64,000 bases of DNA from assembly GCF_006716065.1 (NCBI RefSeq), contig NZ_VFOL01000001.1:1426001-1490000 (forward strand). Direction: 5' to 3'. Under the pieces are notes generated by a model. It searched no databases. It was not told the DNA's origin and was given only the letters and a program-made list of their open reading frames with translations. Positions 52,325-61,063 of this stretch are shown here, one piece after another. The position numbers were made by a program, and so were the translations under genes. Position 1 is the stretch's first letter, and the number at the start of each line of letters is the position of its first letter. This stretch comes from Salinispora arenicola. GTDB taxonomy: Bacteria > Actinomycetota > Actinomycetes > Mycobacteriales > Micromonosporaceae.

Positions 52325-52870
52325 TCAGCCGGGGAGGCGTCGAGCCGTCGCTGCCGATCGTACGGCGGTCCGGGCCTGCCGGCGGGCGGTACGGGCAGCT
52401 CGCCGCACGGATCGCTGGGAGTGGCCGATCCGATGGCTGGCCCGCCACCGTAGCCCCGGCTTTCCTTCGGTGTCCGCGGCGGCGAGCAGGAGCCCACCGA
52501 GGAGTCCGAGGTTCTTCAGGAAGTGGAGCTGGTTGTTGACCCGCGTCGCCGGGTCCGCGTCGGTCCAGAAAGGATGCCCGATGATGGTACCTGGTACCAG
52601 GGTGCCGGCGAGGACCAGTGCCACCGGTCGGGTGAACCGCCCGGTGGCGAGCAGTAGGCCGGCGCCGAACTGCACGGCCCCGTTGGCCCGGATCAGCGTC
52701 TTGGTGTCGGTGGGGACACCGGGAACAGCTCGACGCAGCAGGGGCGCAACCCGATCGGTCACCGGCTCGGCGGCGGGGGCGAGCCGGTCCGGGGCGGCGA
52801 GGCTACGGGCCCCATCGACCACGAGGATGCCACTGAGCATTACTCGGGCGAGGGAGCGTATGGGTGTCAT
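52325..52870 (-). CDS. DoxX-family membrane protein
   Basis: A 181-aa DoxX-like protein with four hydrophobic helices: ARVMLSGILVVDGARSL, then GAVQFGAGLLLATGRF, RPVALVLAGTLVPGT and HFLKNLGLLGGLLLAAADT. The conserved HFLKNLGLLGG stretch is typical of the family, members of which sit in oxidoreductase membrane complexes. The last ~35 residues are Arg/Ala-rich and cytoplasmic. ATG 52870. About 210 bp of gene-free sequence separates it from the GT87 gene. Confidence 0.85.
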   Translation of the reverse strand: MTPIRSLARVMLSGILVVDGARSLAAPDRLAPAAEPVTDRVAPLLRRAVPGVPTDTKTLIRANGAVQFGAGLLLATGRFTRPVALVLAGTLVPGTIIGHPFWTDADPATRVNNQLHFLKNLGLLGGLLLAAADTEGKPGLRWRASHRIGHSQRSVRRAARTARRQARTAVRSAATARRLPG

Positions 52871-52995
52871 GGGTCAGTCATACCCTGTCGGATGCGTCGC
52901 CACCCCGGCAACGACCGATTCGGATCGGTCAACGCGCTTCGCCCGCCACGCCGATTCGAGCGATCGTCACAGATGGATCATCGCCGGAGGGTAAC

Positions 52996-53556
52996 GTGCC
53001 CGGCGTGACGACCATGCGGCTACGGTCGGAGGACCCGGCGGATACCGGTGCGGTGCGTCGGGTGCTCGCCGCTGCCTTCGCCCGACCCGATGTCGCCACC
53101 CCACCCGAGGTCGGTCTCGTCGACGAACTGCGTGGCAGCGCGGAGTGGTTGCCGTCGTTGGCGATGGTGGCTGAATACGGGGGCGAGGTCGTCGGCTACG
53201 CGCTGCTCACCCGCGTACGGGTGCGGTCCGAGTCTGATCGGGACGATGCCCTCGCGCTCGCCCTCGGGCCGGTGGCGGTCTCTCCGCACCGGCAGCGCAT
53301 CGGACTGGGCACCGCGGTCGTGCAGGCGGCCCTGGACGCGGCTGCCGAACTGGGTGAACGTCTCGTGGTGGTGCTGGGCGATCCGGCCTACTACCGGCGG
53401 TTCGGGTTCGGCCGGGCCGACCGGATCGGCCTCACCAGCCCCTGGTCTGGGCTAGGGGAGCCCTGGCAGGCCCTGACGTTGCCCGCGGCCCGCAGCGGCG
53501 CGGAATCACCTCCCCGAGGCGAGGTGATCTTTCCTCCGCCTTGGTCGAAGGTGTGA
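52996..53556 (+). CDS. GNAT family N-acetyltransferase (YhbS-like)
   Basis: A 186-aa acetyltransferase. Motif A is LALGPVAVSPHRQRIGLGTAVVQAALDAA (Q/RxxGxG present), followed by LVVVLGDPAYYRRFGFGRADRIGL, the YhbS/COG3153 hallmark GdPxYYxRFGF. The N-terminus MRLRSEDPADTGAVRRVLAAAFARPDV also fits. GTG 52996 is set by GGAGGG 4-5 bases upstream; GTG 53005 and ATG 53014 are alternatives. The substrate is unknown. Confidence 0.88.
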   Translation: MPGVTTMRLRSEDPADTGAVRRVLAAAFARPDVATPPEVGLVDELRGSAEWLPSLAMVAEYGGEVVGYALLTRVRVRSESDRDDALALALGPVAVSPHRQRIGLGTAVVQAALDAAAELGERLVVVLGDPAYYRRFGFGRADRIGLTSPWSGLGEPWQALTLPAARSGAESPPRGEVIFPPPWSKV

Positions 53557-53567
53557 GTCAGCCGGGC

Positions 53568-54806
53568 CTAGGCCGGTTGGGTCCGGAGGTAGCGGCCGAA
53601 GTGTGGCACGGTGAATGCCACCGTGCCGCGCTCGCCGGAGTAGATGAGCCCCTTTTTGATCAATGCGTCCCGGGCGGGGGAGAGGCTCGCGGGCTTGCGG
53701 CCCAACGCGTGGGCGATTTCGGCGGTCGGCACGGCGGCGTCCATGTCGTCCCGGGTGCCGTCGTCGTCCCCGTCGACCAGGGAGAGCGTGGCCATCGCCC
53801 GCATGTAGTCGCGCTCGGCCGGAGTCGCCCGTTCGAATCGGGAGCCAAAGAAGCCCACCGCCAGTTCGGCCTCGGCTTCGGGCGCCGCGACCCGGACGTC
53901 GGCGGCGGTGATCGGTGAGCGGGGGGCGTGGTCCCAGGTCGCCTTCCCGTATGCCTGGACGAAGTAGGGGTAGCCGCCGGACTTCTCGTAGAGCAGGTCG
54001 AGCGCCTTCTGCTCGTACTCGATTTCCTCCCGTTCGGCGGGTGCGCAGAGTGCCTGGTCCGCGGCGATTCGGTCGAGCCGGTCGATGCGTTGGTATCGGT
54101 AGAGCCGTTCCGAGTACGACTTGGCGGCACTGAGTACAGCCGGTAGGTGCGGCAGGCCGGCACCCACCACGATCAGCGGCGCGCCGAGTTGGGACAGCTC
54201 GTGGCAGGCGGCGCACAGTGCGGAGACCTCCTCCGGCCCGAGATCCTGCATCTCATCGATGAAGACCGCGATGCCGGTGCCAACGTCGGCGGACACCGCG
54301 GCGGCGTCGGTGAGCAGCTCCACGAGGTCGATCTCCATGTCGCCGGAGTCGGCCCGCCCGCTCGCCGCGGGGACGTCGATGCCCGGTTGCCACCGATCCC
54401 GCAGCCGGGGAGCCGCGCCGCCCCGACCGGTCGGGGCGGCGCGGTGTGCGAACGCCTTCAGGACGCCGAGGAAGGCGTCGATGCGGTCGGGGGCGCGGTG
54501 CCGGGGGGCCACCTCGCGCACTGCCATGTGGAGAGCGGCGGAGATCGGGCGACGTAGCGACTGGTCCGGTCGGATTTCGATCTTGCCAGTGCCCCAGAGG
54601 CGGTTGATGGCCTGCGACCGCAGCGTGTTGAGCAGCACTGTCTTACCCACCCCCCGTAGGCCGGTGAGCATCAGGCTGCGCTCGGGCCGTCCCCGCGCGA
54701 CGCGTTCCAGCACGATGTCGAAGACGTCCAGCTCGCGACCCCGCCCGGCCAGTTCGGGCGGGCGCTGCCCGGCGCCCGGGGCGTACGGGTTGCGGACCGG
54801 ATCCAC
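53568..54806 (-). CDS. AAA ATPase (ORC1/Cdc6-like) with C-terminal winged helix
   Basis: A 412-aa protein. The P-loop domain has Walker A GLRGVGKT (49-56), Walker B VFIDEMQDL (181-189) and a sensor region PLIVVGAGLPHLPAVL. The C-terminal ~70 residues (AERDYMRAMATLSLVDG ... AHALGRKPASLSPARDALIKKGLIYS) look like a winged helix. Such ATPases are common in actinobacteria with unknown roles. GTG 54806 is preferred over ATG 54848 because the longer frame begins within a palindromic operator and lacks a ribosome-binding site. Two identical palindromes upstream suggest tight transcriptional control. Confidence 0.8.
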   Translation of the reverse strand: MDPVRNPYAPGAGQRPPELAGRGRELDVFDIVLERVARGRPERSLMLTGLRGVGKTVLLNTLRSQAINRLWGTGKIEIRPDQSLRRPISAALHMAVREVAPRHRAPDRIDAFLGVLKAFAHRAAPTGRGGAAPRLRDRWQPGIDVPAASGRADSGDMEIDLVELLTDAAAVSADVGTGIAVFIDEMQDLGPEEVSALCAACHELSQLGAPLIVVGAGLPHLPAVLSAAKSYSERLYRYQRIDRLDRIAADQALCAPAEREEIEYEQKALDLLYEKSGGYPYFVQAYGKATWDHAPRSPITAADVRVAAPEAEAELAVGFFGSRFERATPAERDYMRAMATLSLVDGDDDGTRDDMDAAVPTAEIAHALGRKPASLSPARDALIKKGLIYSGERGTVAFTVPHFGRYLRTQPA

Positions 54807-54826
54807 GCATTGGAGACTATCGGGCC

Positions 54827-54846
54827 GTCTAGCGGAGCGGCTAGAC
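54827..54846. promoter_or_regulatory. Palindromic operator 1, GTCTAGC-N6-GCTAGAC
   Basis: Perfect 7+7 bp inverted repeat with spacer GGAGCG, 21 bp upstream of the ATPase GTG. The identical half-sites and spacer length recur exactly 80 bp further upstream, and both copies share the preceding GGCC. Confidence 0.75.
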
Positions 54847-54883
54847 ATGGGTAGATAGGGCTATGGGCGTGTCGCGGAGCACC

Positions 54884-54900
54884 GGTGTCGACCCGACACC
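54884..54900 (-). terminator. Hairpin between the two operators
   Basis: GGTGTCG-ACC-CGACACC, a perfect 7-bp stem, lies 44 bp past the stop of the LppU-like gene (54944) on the minus strand. It may terminate that operon. Confidence 0.4.
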
Positions 54901-54906
54901 AAGGCC

Positions 54907-54926
54907 GTCTAGCCTCCACGCTAGAC
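54907..54926. promoter_or_regulatory. Palindromic operator 2, GTCTAGC-N6-GCTAGAC
   Basis: Second perfect copy, with spacer CTCCAC, starting 80 bp upstream of operator 1 and 18 bp past the stop of the LppU-like gene. The spacing allows cooperative binding or looping by one regulator. Confidence 0.75.
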
Positions 54927-54943
54927 AGCCCTAGATTTCAGAA

Positions 54944-55813
54944 TCAACGCTCCTGTAGGCAGAGCACGTAGTCGAGCCGGTCCACCGGGTTGTCGTGGAC
55001 GTAGTTTGCGGTCGCCTGTGGGGCCAGGATCTCGCACTGGTCACCGTCCGCCGTCGCCGGGATCAGCCGAAGTACCTCCCACGTGTTCGGGCCACACGGG
55101 ACCTTGCGCAGCTCGGCGTTGTCGTCGGTGCCGTCGTTGACCACGCAGTCACCCCGCGCGAAGTCGTGCTCCTGGCCCTGCCCTGCCGAGGAGGGAGACG
55201 GTGGCGCGCTCGCCAGCGGCGATGGGCCATCCTCCTGGGCCGAGACCTGCCAGGCCGCCCAGCCGGCCAGGCCCAGACAGGGGCAGACCAGGAGCAGCAC
55301 CACCAAACCGATGATCAAGGCGATCTGGCCGCCGCGTCGCTTCGGGGGCGCGGGCGGCGCAGGATATCCGCCCGGCACGCCCCATTGGCCGCCAGCCGGC
55401 GGTTGTCCCGACAGGTTCGGACTCATTGCCGGCGCAGGTGGGGGGAATGAGTCAGGCGGCGGGAACTGATCAGACGGGTACTGGCCGGGCGGAGGGAACT
55501 GGCCAGGCTGGGGGAAACCATCGGCCGGCGGCCGGCTCCACGGCGAATGGGTCGGGTCGGACGACGTCCACTGGGCTGCCGTCGGCTCGATACCCGACTG
55601 AGCCTGCTGTGGCCAGGTTGGCTCGTGCCCTGGCTGCCACGCACCGCCGGGCGGGGCGGGCTGCTGGATGGTCGGCTCGGGGATGGGTTGGGGCACTCCC
55701 CAGCCGGGACCAGTCGGCGGTTGCGGGCTGCCGCCGGCAGGCGGCCCGTCCGATGCGCCCGACACCCATCGTGTCGGGTCATCCGGTGCGCCGGTTGGTC
55801 CATAGTTTGTCAT
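54944..55813 (-). CDS. LppU/SCO3897-like membrane protein, proline-rich (paralogue 1)
   Basis: A 289-aa protein. The first ~155 residues form a Pro/Gly/Gln-rich cytoplasmic tail (repeats such as PPPGQYPSDQFPPP). A KRRGG stop-transfer signal is followed by one membrane helix (about 163-183). The exported domain (about 195-289) has DFARGDCVVNDGTDDNAELRKVPC, YEV-like TWEVLRL and a terminal LDYVLCLQER, with paired cysteines. The same pattern occurs in the next gene, showing duplication. Function unknown. ATG 55813. Confidence 0.75.
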   Translation of the reverse strand: MTNYGPTGAPDDPTRWVSGASDGPPAGGSPQPPTGPGWGVPQPIPEPTIQQPAPPGGAWQPGHEPTWPQQAQSGIEPTAAQWTSSDPTHSPWSRPPADGFPQPGQFPPPGQYPSDQFPPPDSFPPPAPAMSPNLSGQPPAGGQWGVPGGYPAPPAPPKRRGGQIALIIGLVVLLLVCPCLGLAGWAAWQVSAQEDGPSPLASAPPSPSSAGQGQEHDFARGDCVVNDGTDDNAELRKVPCGPNTWEVLRLIPATADGDQCEILAPQATANYVHDNPVDRLDYVLCLQER

Positions 55814-55836
55814 CTTGTCCCCAGGAGTGTGGTGGT

Positions 55837-56463
55837 TCAGCGTTGCTTCAGGCAGAGCACGAAGTCGAGGGTGTCCAGTTCGCTGTCAAAGAAGTACCAG
55901 TTGGTGTAGCCACCCACGGAGGCGCACTTCGCCGCGGCATCCTTCTCCCCCGTGGTCGGACCGTCGACCCGAAGCAGCACGTCGTACGTCTGCGGGCCGC
56001 ACTCACTGATTAGCAGCTCCGGCGTGCCGCCGGCCGGCCCGTCGTTGCGGACGCAGTCTCCGACCTCGACGAAGCGAGGGTCGGCCGAGGAATCCGGGGC
56101 CGCGACGCCGGGCTCCGGACTCACCGACGCATCCGGCGTGGCGGAGGAATCCGGGAGCGCGACGTTGGGCACCGGGGTGGGTCCCGACGCGACCGGTTCC
56201 CCATCATCCCCGGCGAGTAACCAGAAGACGCCCGCCCCACCCGCGAGCACCAACAGTACGACGGTGGCGAGCATCGCGGCCAGCGGCCCACGGCGTCGAG
56301 GGGGCAACGGCCCGACGCCGTAGCTGGTCGGGTCGGTCGGTCGAGCGTCGAGATCCCCGGTCCAGCCGTGCGCGTCCACCGGACGCGGGCTCTGCCACTC
56401 CGGTGGACGCCGGTTCCGCCACCATTCGCCGGCCGTGCCGTTCGGTGGTTCGAAGTCCGGCAT
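55837..56463 (-). CDS. LppU/SCO3897-like membrane protein (paralogue 2)
   Basis: A 208-aa protein. The cytoplasmic tail (about 1-60) is shorter and less repetitive than in the neighbour. One membrane helix (about 62-84) is followed by a Pro/Ser linker and the exported domain with VEVGDCVRNDGPAGGTPELLISECGPQTYDVLLRV and terminal LDFVLCLKQR. GDCV-N, C-GP-T-V and L(D)(Y/F)VLCL are shared with paralogue 1. ATG 56463 has GGAGG 7 bases upstream. The two genes are 23 bp apart, in one transcript. Confidence 0.75.
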   Translation of the reverse strand: MPDFEPPNGTAGEWWRNRRPPEWQSPRPVDAHGWTGDLDARPTDPTSYGVGPLPPRRRGPLAAMLATVVLLVLAGGAGVFWLLAGDDGEPVASGPTPVPNVALPDSSATPDASVSPEPGVAAPDSSADPRFVEVGDCVRNDGPAGGTPELLISECGPQTYDVLLRVDGPTTGEKDAAAKCASVGGYTNWYFFDSELDTLDFVLCLKQR

Positions 56464-56546
56464 GCGCTCCTCCTGCGGGACTGTGAGCGGCCAGCCACCG
56501 CTGAGATGCCTCCGCCTTTGCCACCGTAGCGTGTGCGGAGGCGATC

Positions 56547-59500
56547 TCAGATCAAGCGGAGCTGACGGTCCTTGGGACGGCGGGGCTCCAGGTCACCGAG
56601 GTACTCGAAGAGGCCCGGATCGACTGTGGACAGGAACGGTGACGGGCGACAGTCGTATTCGGTGCCGTGTCGGACCCGCCGGGCGGCGTGGCTGACGTAG
56701 AGACGGTCCTGCGCGCGGGTCACCCCGACGAAGAAGAGCCGCCGCTCCTCAGCGACCGCGTCGTCGTCCGGCTCACTGCCGGGCCAGCGCAGCGGCAGCA
56801 GCCTGTCCTCGGCGCCGACCAGAAAGACCACCGGGAACTCCAGCCCTTTGGCGGCATGCAGGGTGAGCAGGGTGACCGCCTGCGCGCGCGGATCGAGCGC
56901 GTCCACCTCGGCGCCCGTCGCCAGCTGGGACAGAAAAAGTTCCAGATCGTCACCGCAGCGCCGAGCGAGTGGGGTGAGAAGGTCGACCGCCACGCGCACG
57001 TCCTCCGGACGGACCGCGCCCGAACCATCGAGGGTGGGGATGGCGAACCGTTCGGAGACCACCTGCCCGGCGAGCCGAACCCGGGCCGGTAGGCCGTCCT
57101 CGAGGCCGCTGGTGTGCCGCAGTTCGCGGGCGATGTCGGCGACACCGGGTCGGTCGCGCAGCCGGTCGTGGGAGCGTTTCTGTACCGGGATGTTCGCTCG
57201 GGAGAGCGCGTCGACGACCGGCGCGGCCTGCGCGTCGGTGCGGTAGAGCACCGCAACGTCGGAGAACGAGAGCGCAGTGGTACGGCCGTCGATTCGACCC
57301 GAGTCCAGCGAGCGGTGCGAAAGCCCGCCGACCAACTCGTCGATCGTCCGGACGACGAAGCTGGCCTCGTCCGCGACGGAAGAGGCCGCGTACCGGCCGA
57401 TCAGTGGGGCCTCCGGGTCGAGCCGGGCCGGATCCAGCCGGCGGCCAGGGACCAACGACGAAGGTGCGATCGCTTGTACCGCGGCGGCCAGGATCGGCGC
57501 CGACGAGCGGTAGTTGCGGTTCAGCCGTACCAGCCGGGCGTCGGTGAAGTCCTGCGAGAAGCGCAGGAAGTATCCGACATCGGCGCCCCGGAAGGAGTAG
57601 ATCGCCTGGTCCGGGTCACCGATCGCGCAGAGGTTTCCGTCAGCGGGGCTCAGCAGTCGGAGTAGCTCGTACTGCACCTCGTCGACGTCCTGGTACTCGT
57701 CAACGAAGATCCATCGCCATCGGTCACGGTAGGAGTCAGCCAGCCGTTGATCGGCTCGCAGTAGCGCCAGCGGCAGGGTGAGCAGTTCGTCCAGGTCGAC
57801 CAGGTCCTGCTTGCGCAGCAGCGCCAGGTAGGCGTCGTGGTCGTCACCGGCCTCTGCTCGGGCGGCGGTGCGGTCCGCGTCGTCGGCGATCCGGAAGTCC
57901 ACAGGGAGACCGGCGGCCTCGCGGTTCTCCCGCAGGATCTGTAGGCCGACGGAGTGGAACGTGCCCACGGTGACGTCCTCGGCGACCGGCCCGAGTAACC
58001 CGTCGAGCCGGTGCCGCAGCTCCTCGGCGGCCCGTCGAGTGAAGGTGATCGCCAGGCAGTGCTCCGGGAAGACGTTCAGCTCCGCACACAGGTACGCGAT
58101 CCGGTGCGTCAGCGTGCGGGTCTTGCCGGTGCCCGGACCAGCCACGATCAGCAGCGGCCCGCCGGGCGCGGACGCGGCCACCCGCTGCATCGCGTCCAGC
58201 CGGTCGAGCAGGCCCGTACCGACCTCCTCCATGCCGGCGAGCATCGGCTCGAGCGGCTCATGCGGCGACGGCGGTGGTGCGATCGGCGGTGGGAGTGGGC
58301 CGGCCCGCTTTGGTTCCGGCTTCGCGGCCGGGCGGCGGGCCTTCGGCTTCGGTGCCGGCTCCACGGGCCGCCGCTGCGCCGGCACGACAGGCACGTCGAA
58401 GAGTGTCTCCTGCGCCGCCGCGCCCCCGCCGGGCCGGAGTTCGGTCGGGTCGAAGAGGGTGATGACACCGTACTCGCCATCGAAACCCGGAACCCTGTGG
58501 ACCGCACCCCGGCGCAGCCGGCCGATGCCCTCGGCAAGCAGCTCGCCGCCGGCCCGGCCAATGTCCTCGAGCGGTGTCCGGGTGAGGATCTCCAGCTCCG
58601 GACCGAGCGCGGCGACCAGGTCGTTGAGCTTGCCCCCGACCTTCTTCGACCGCGCACCCACAGCGTTGATCTCACCAAGGATCTCGGCCAGCGGCACCAG
58701 GTGAGTGACGTCGCGGGCGTGCGACGGCCGGTGCCCCGGGGGCCGGTCGGCCAACTCCTCGACCCGGTTGAGGACGCCGACGGTCAGCGGCTTGCCGCAC
58801 ACGGGGCAGCGTCCACCGCTCGCCCGGGTCTGCTCCGGTGCCCAGTTGACGCCGCAGAGTCGGTGACCGTCCGCGTGGTACTTCCCCTCCTCCGGGAAGA
58901 ACTCGATCGTTCCGGCCAGGCCGTCACCGGTCCGCAGCGCCTCCCGAATGGCGAAGTAGTCGCGGGCGCAGGCGAAGACCGTGGCCTCCCGAGCCAGCGC
59001 GGGCGGGGAGTGGGCGTCGGAGTTCGACACCAGTCGGTAGTGGTCGAGGCTGCCGACCCGCCAGTTCATCTCCGGGTCTGAGGAAAGGCCGGTCTCCACC
59101 GCGAAGATGTGCCCGGCCAGGTCGGCGTAGCAGTCGGCGATCGCGTCGAAGCCGGACTTGGAGCCGAGGGCAGAGAACCACGGTGTCCAGATGTGCGCTG
59201 GCACAAGGTAACCGTCCGGGCTCGCCTCGAGCGTGATCTCCAGTAGGTCGCGCGAGTCCAGACCGAGGATCGGCCGTCCGTCCGAGCCGAGGTTGCCGAT
59301 CCGTCCGAGCGCGGCGTTGAACCGGGCCACCGCGTCCAGGTCCGGCAGGTAGACCAGGTGGTGCACCTTGCGCGTACGGTCGTCGCGTTTGTAGATCGTG
59401 GAGATCTCCACGCTGAGCATGAACCGCACCGCGGCGTTCTCCGCCTCGCTGGCGAGGCGCGGGGGCAGCCGGCGCGCGATGTCCCGTTCGACATCTGGTG

Positions 59501-59750
59501 ACAGCCGGTGCAGACCCGGCTCTGCTGGGTGAAGGGTCTCCCGGAGATGGTCGTACCAGGCCGGGTGGGTGAAATCGCCGGTACCGAGCACGGCGATGCC
59601 CTTGCGCCGGGACCACCACGCGAGGTTCGGCAGGGTGAGGTCGCGGCTGCACGCCCGGGAGTATTTCGAGTGGATGTGTAGGTCTGCGACGAAGGACGAA
59701 AGGCCACCGGGGGGTGCGGCGCTGATCGGAGGCACGACGCATCTTGCCAT
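56547..59750 (-). CDS. PHP-domain / UvrD-type helicase fusion
   Basis: A 1,067-aa protein combining two enzymes. The N-terminal PHP phosphoesterase (about 20-310) has ADLHIHSKYSRA, GTGDFTHP, LSVEIST and LVSNSDAHSPPAL, and is followed by a zinc-ribbon CPVCGKPL and a helix-hairpin-like region. After a Pro/Lys-rich linker (about 460-500) comes a superfamily-1 helicase: GPGTGKT (537-543), ITFTRRAAEEL, VDEYQDVDEVQ, GDPDQAIYSFRGAD, LNRNYRSS, LHAAKGLEFPVVFLVGAE and FVGVTRAQDRLY. It probably works in DNA repair, with the PHP part hydrolysing a phosphate or nucleotide end. ATG 59750 is assumed. Confidence 0.9.
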   Translation of the reverse strand: MARCVVPPISAAPPGGLSSFVADLHIHSKYSRACSRDLTLPNLAWWSRRKGIAVLGTGDFTHPAWYDHLRETLHPAEPGLHRLSPDVERDIARRLPPRLASEAENAAVRFMLSVEISTIYKRDDRTRKVHHLVYLPDLDAVARFNAALGRIGNLGSDGRPILGLDSRDLLEITLEASPDGYLVPAHIWTPWFSALGSKSGFDAIADCYADLAGHIFAVETGLSSDPEMNWRVGSLDHYRLVSNSDAHSPPALAREATVFACARDYFAIREALRTGDGLAGTIEFFPEEGKYHADGHRLCGVNWAPEQTRASGGRCPVCGKPLTVGVLNRVEELADRPPGHRPSHARDVTHLVPLAEILGEINAVGARSKKVGGKLNDLVAALGPELEILTRTPLEDIGRAGGELLAEGIGRLRRGAVHRVPGFDGEYGVITLFDPTELRPGGGAAAQETLFDVPVVPAQRRPVEPAPKPKARRPAAKPEPKRAGPLPPPIAPPPSPHEPLEPMLAGMEEVGTGLLDRLDAMQRVAASAPGGPLLIVAGPGTGKTRTLTHRIAYLCAELNVFPEHCLAITFTRRAAEELRHRLDGLLGPVAEDVTVGTFHSVGLQILRENREAAGLPVDFRIADDADRTAARAEAGDDHDAYLALLRKQDLVDLDELLTLPLALLRADQRLADSYRDRWRWIFVDEYQDVDEVQYELLRLLSPADGNLCAIGDPDQAIYSFRGADVGYFLRFSQDFTDARLVRLNRNYRSSAPILAAAVQAIAPSSLVPGRRLDPARLDPEAPLIGRYAASSVADEASFVVRTIDELVGGLSHRSLDSGRIDGRTTALSFSDVAVLYRTDAQAAPVVDALSRANIPVQKRSHDRLRDRPGVADIARELRHTSGLEDGLPARVRLAGQVVSERFAIPTLDGSGAVRPEDVRVAVDLLTPLARRCGDDLELFLSQLATGAEVDALDPRAQAVTLLTLHAAKGLEFPVVFLVGAEDRLLPLRWPGSEPDDDAVAEERRLFFVGVTRAQDRLYVSHAARRVRHGTEYDCRPSPFLSTVDPGLFEYLGDLEPRRPKDRQLRLI

Positions 59751-59796
59751 GAAGTCCGTGCCCTACGCCCGCCGCCACGCGCTCACCTGAGCCGCG

Positions 59797-61050
59797 CTAT
59801 GCCGAACGTAACTCGACGAGGGTGATCTGCGGCTCGGCGCCGACCCGAACCGGGGGGCCCCAGAAGCCGGCTCCGTTGGTCACGTACACCTTGGTGCCGT
59901 TGACCTCGCCGAGCCCGGAAACCACCGGTTGCTGGAGTCTCACCAGGTAGTTGAAGGGCACGAGTTGCCCGCCATGGGTGTGCCCGGACAGTTGCAGGTC
60001 AACGCCGTACGTCGCGGCCTCGAATGCTGCGACCGGTTGGTGGGCGAGGAGTACCACCGGCCGGCTCGGATCCCGACCGCCCAGGGCGGCGGCGTAGTCC
60101 GGCGGCCCGGCCACGCCGGTGCCGGCCGCCTCGGCATCGTTGACCCCGGCCAGGTCGAGCGCCCCGCCGCGGGCCATGATCTCCACCCGGTGGTTCTGCA
60201 GGACTCGCAGGCCCAGGCGGTCCACCTCTCGTACCCACTCCTCCACGCCGGAGTAGTACTCGTGGTTGCCGGTGACGAAGTAGCTGCCGTGCCGGGATCG
60301 CAGGCCCCGCAGCGGCGCCGCCGCCTCGCCCAGTTCGGCGACGGAGCCGTCGACCATGTCGCCGACGACCGCGACGATGTCGGCGTCCAGCCGGTTGATG
60401 GCGGCGACGATCCGTTCAGTGTGCGCCCGCCCGCGCAGCGGGCCGAGGTGGATGTCGGAGACGGTGGCGATGCGGAGGCCGTCCATGCTCCGGGGCAGCC
60501 GGGCCAGCGGGATCTGTACCCGGTCCAGCTGCGGCGGGCCGAGGGCGGTGCGTACGCCGTAGCCGGTCAGGCCGGTGGCGGTGAGCCCGGCGAAGATCGC
60601 CGCACTCCGCGCGAGCAGGAGCCGGCGGGAGGGATCGTGGTCCGGCTGCGCGCCGGCGTCGGTGGTGGTGGCCGGCGGGTCGGCGGTCGACCCGCCGGCG
60701 GCCACCAGGGCGGGTTCCGGCGCGCGGGAGGTGGGCGCGGCGGCGGTCACCCGGCGGCGCAGCAACAGCCGGGCGACCACCATCGGAAGCTCCAGGACTA
60801 CCAGCACGACCAGCAGGTAGAACATGATCGCGAGCCAGAGGTAGCCCGGCCAGGCGAGCCAGTAGGCCCCCGCCTGGGTGCCGATCATCGTGGCCGGGAC
60901 GAGTAGCGCGAGCACCAGCACGGTGACACCGCCGACGAGTCGCAGGCGCCCCGGCCGAGTGGTGTCCCGTACCAGCCGCTTCCACAGGTAGAGGTGGATC
61001 AGGCCGGTGACCAGGGCCAGAAGGGTGACGAACCCCAGGACCGCGAACAA
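59797..61050 (-). CDS. Membrane-bound metallophosphoesterase
   Basis: A 417-aa protein. The N-terminus has three or four membrane helices (about 2-18, 35-55, 62-90 and 135-150). The C-terminal calcineurin-type domain has VSDIHLGPLRG, VVGDMVDG, VTGNHEYYSG, VVLLAHQPV and LSGHTHGGQLVP, giving the complete D-H/D/N-H/H/H-x-H metal-site set. It belongs to the YkuE/YaeI-like group acting on lipid or nucleotide phosphates. A TTG start at 61050 is chosen because GGAGG lies 8 bases upstream and the longer frame enters moaD. It follows moaD by 13 bp, an odd partner for it. Confidence 0.88.
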   Translation of the reverse strand: MFAVLGFVTLLALVTGLIHLYLWKRLVRDTTRPGRLRLVGGVTVLVLALLVPATMIGTQAGAYWLAWPGYLWLAIMFYLLVVLVVLELPMVVARLLLRRRVTAAAPTSRAPEPALVAAGGSTADPPATTTDAGAQPDHDPSRRLLLARSAAIFAGLTATGLTGYGVRTALGPPQLDRVQIPLARLPRSMDGLRIATVSDIHLGPLRGRAHTERIVAAINRLDADIVAVVGDMVDGSVAELGEAAAPLRGLRSRHGSYFVTGNHEYYSGVEEWVREVDRLGLRVLQNHRVEIMARGGALDLAGVNDAEAAGTGVAGPPDYAAALGGRDPSRPVVLLAHQPVAAFEAATYGVDLQLSGHTHGGQLVPFNYLVRLQQPVVSGLGEVNGTKVYVTNGAGFWGPPVRVGAEPQITLVELRSA

Positions 61051-61063
61051 GGATGCGCCTCCC

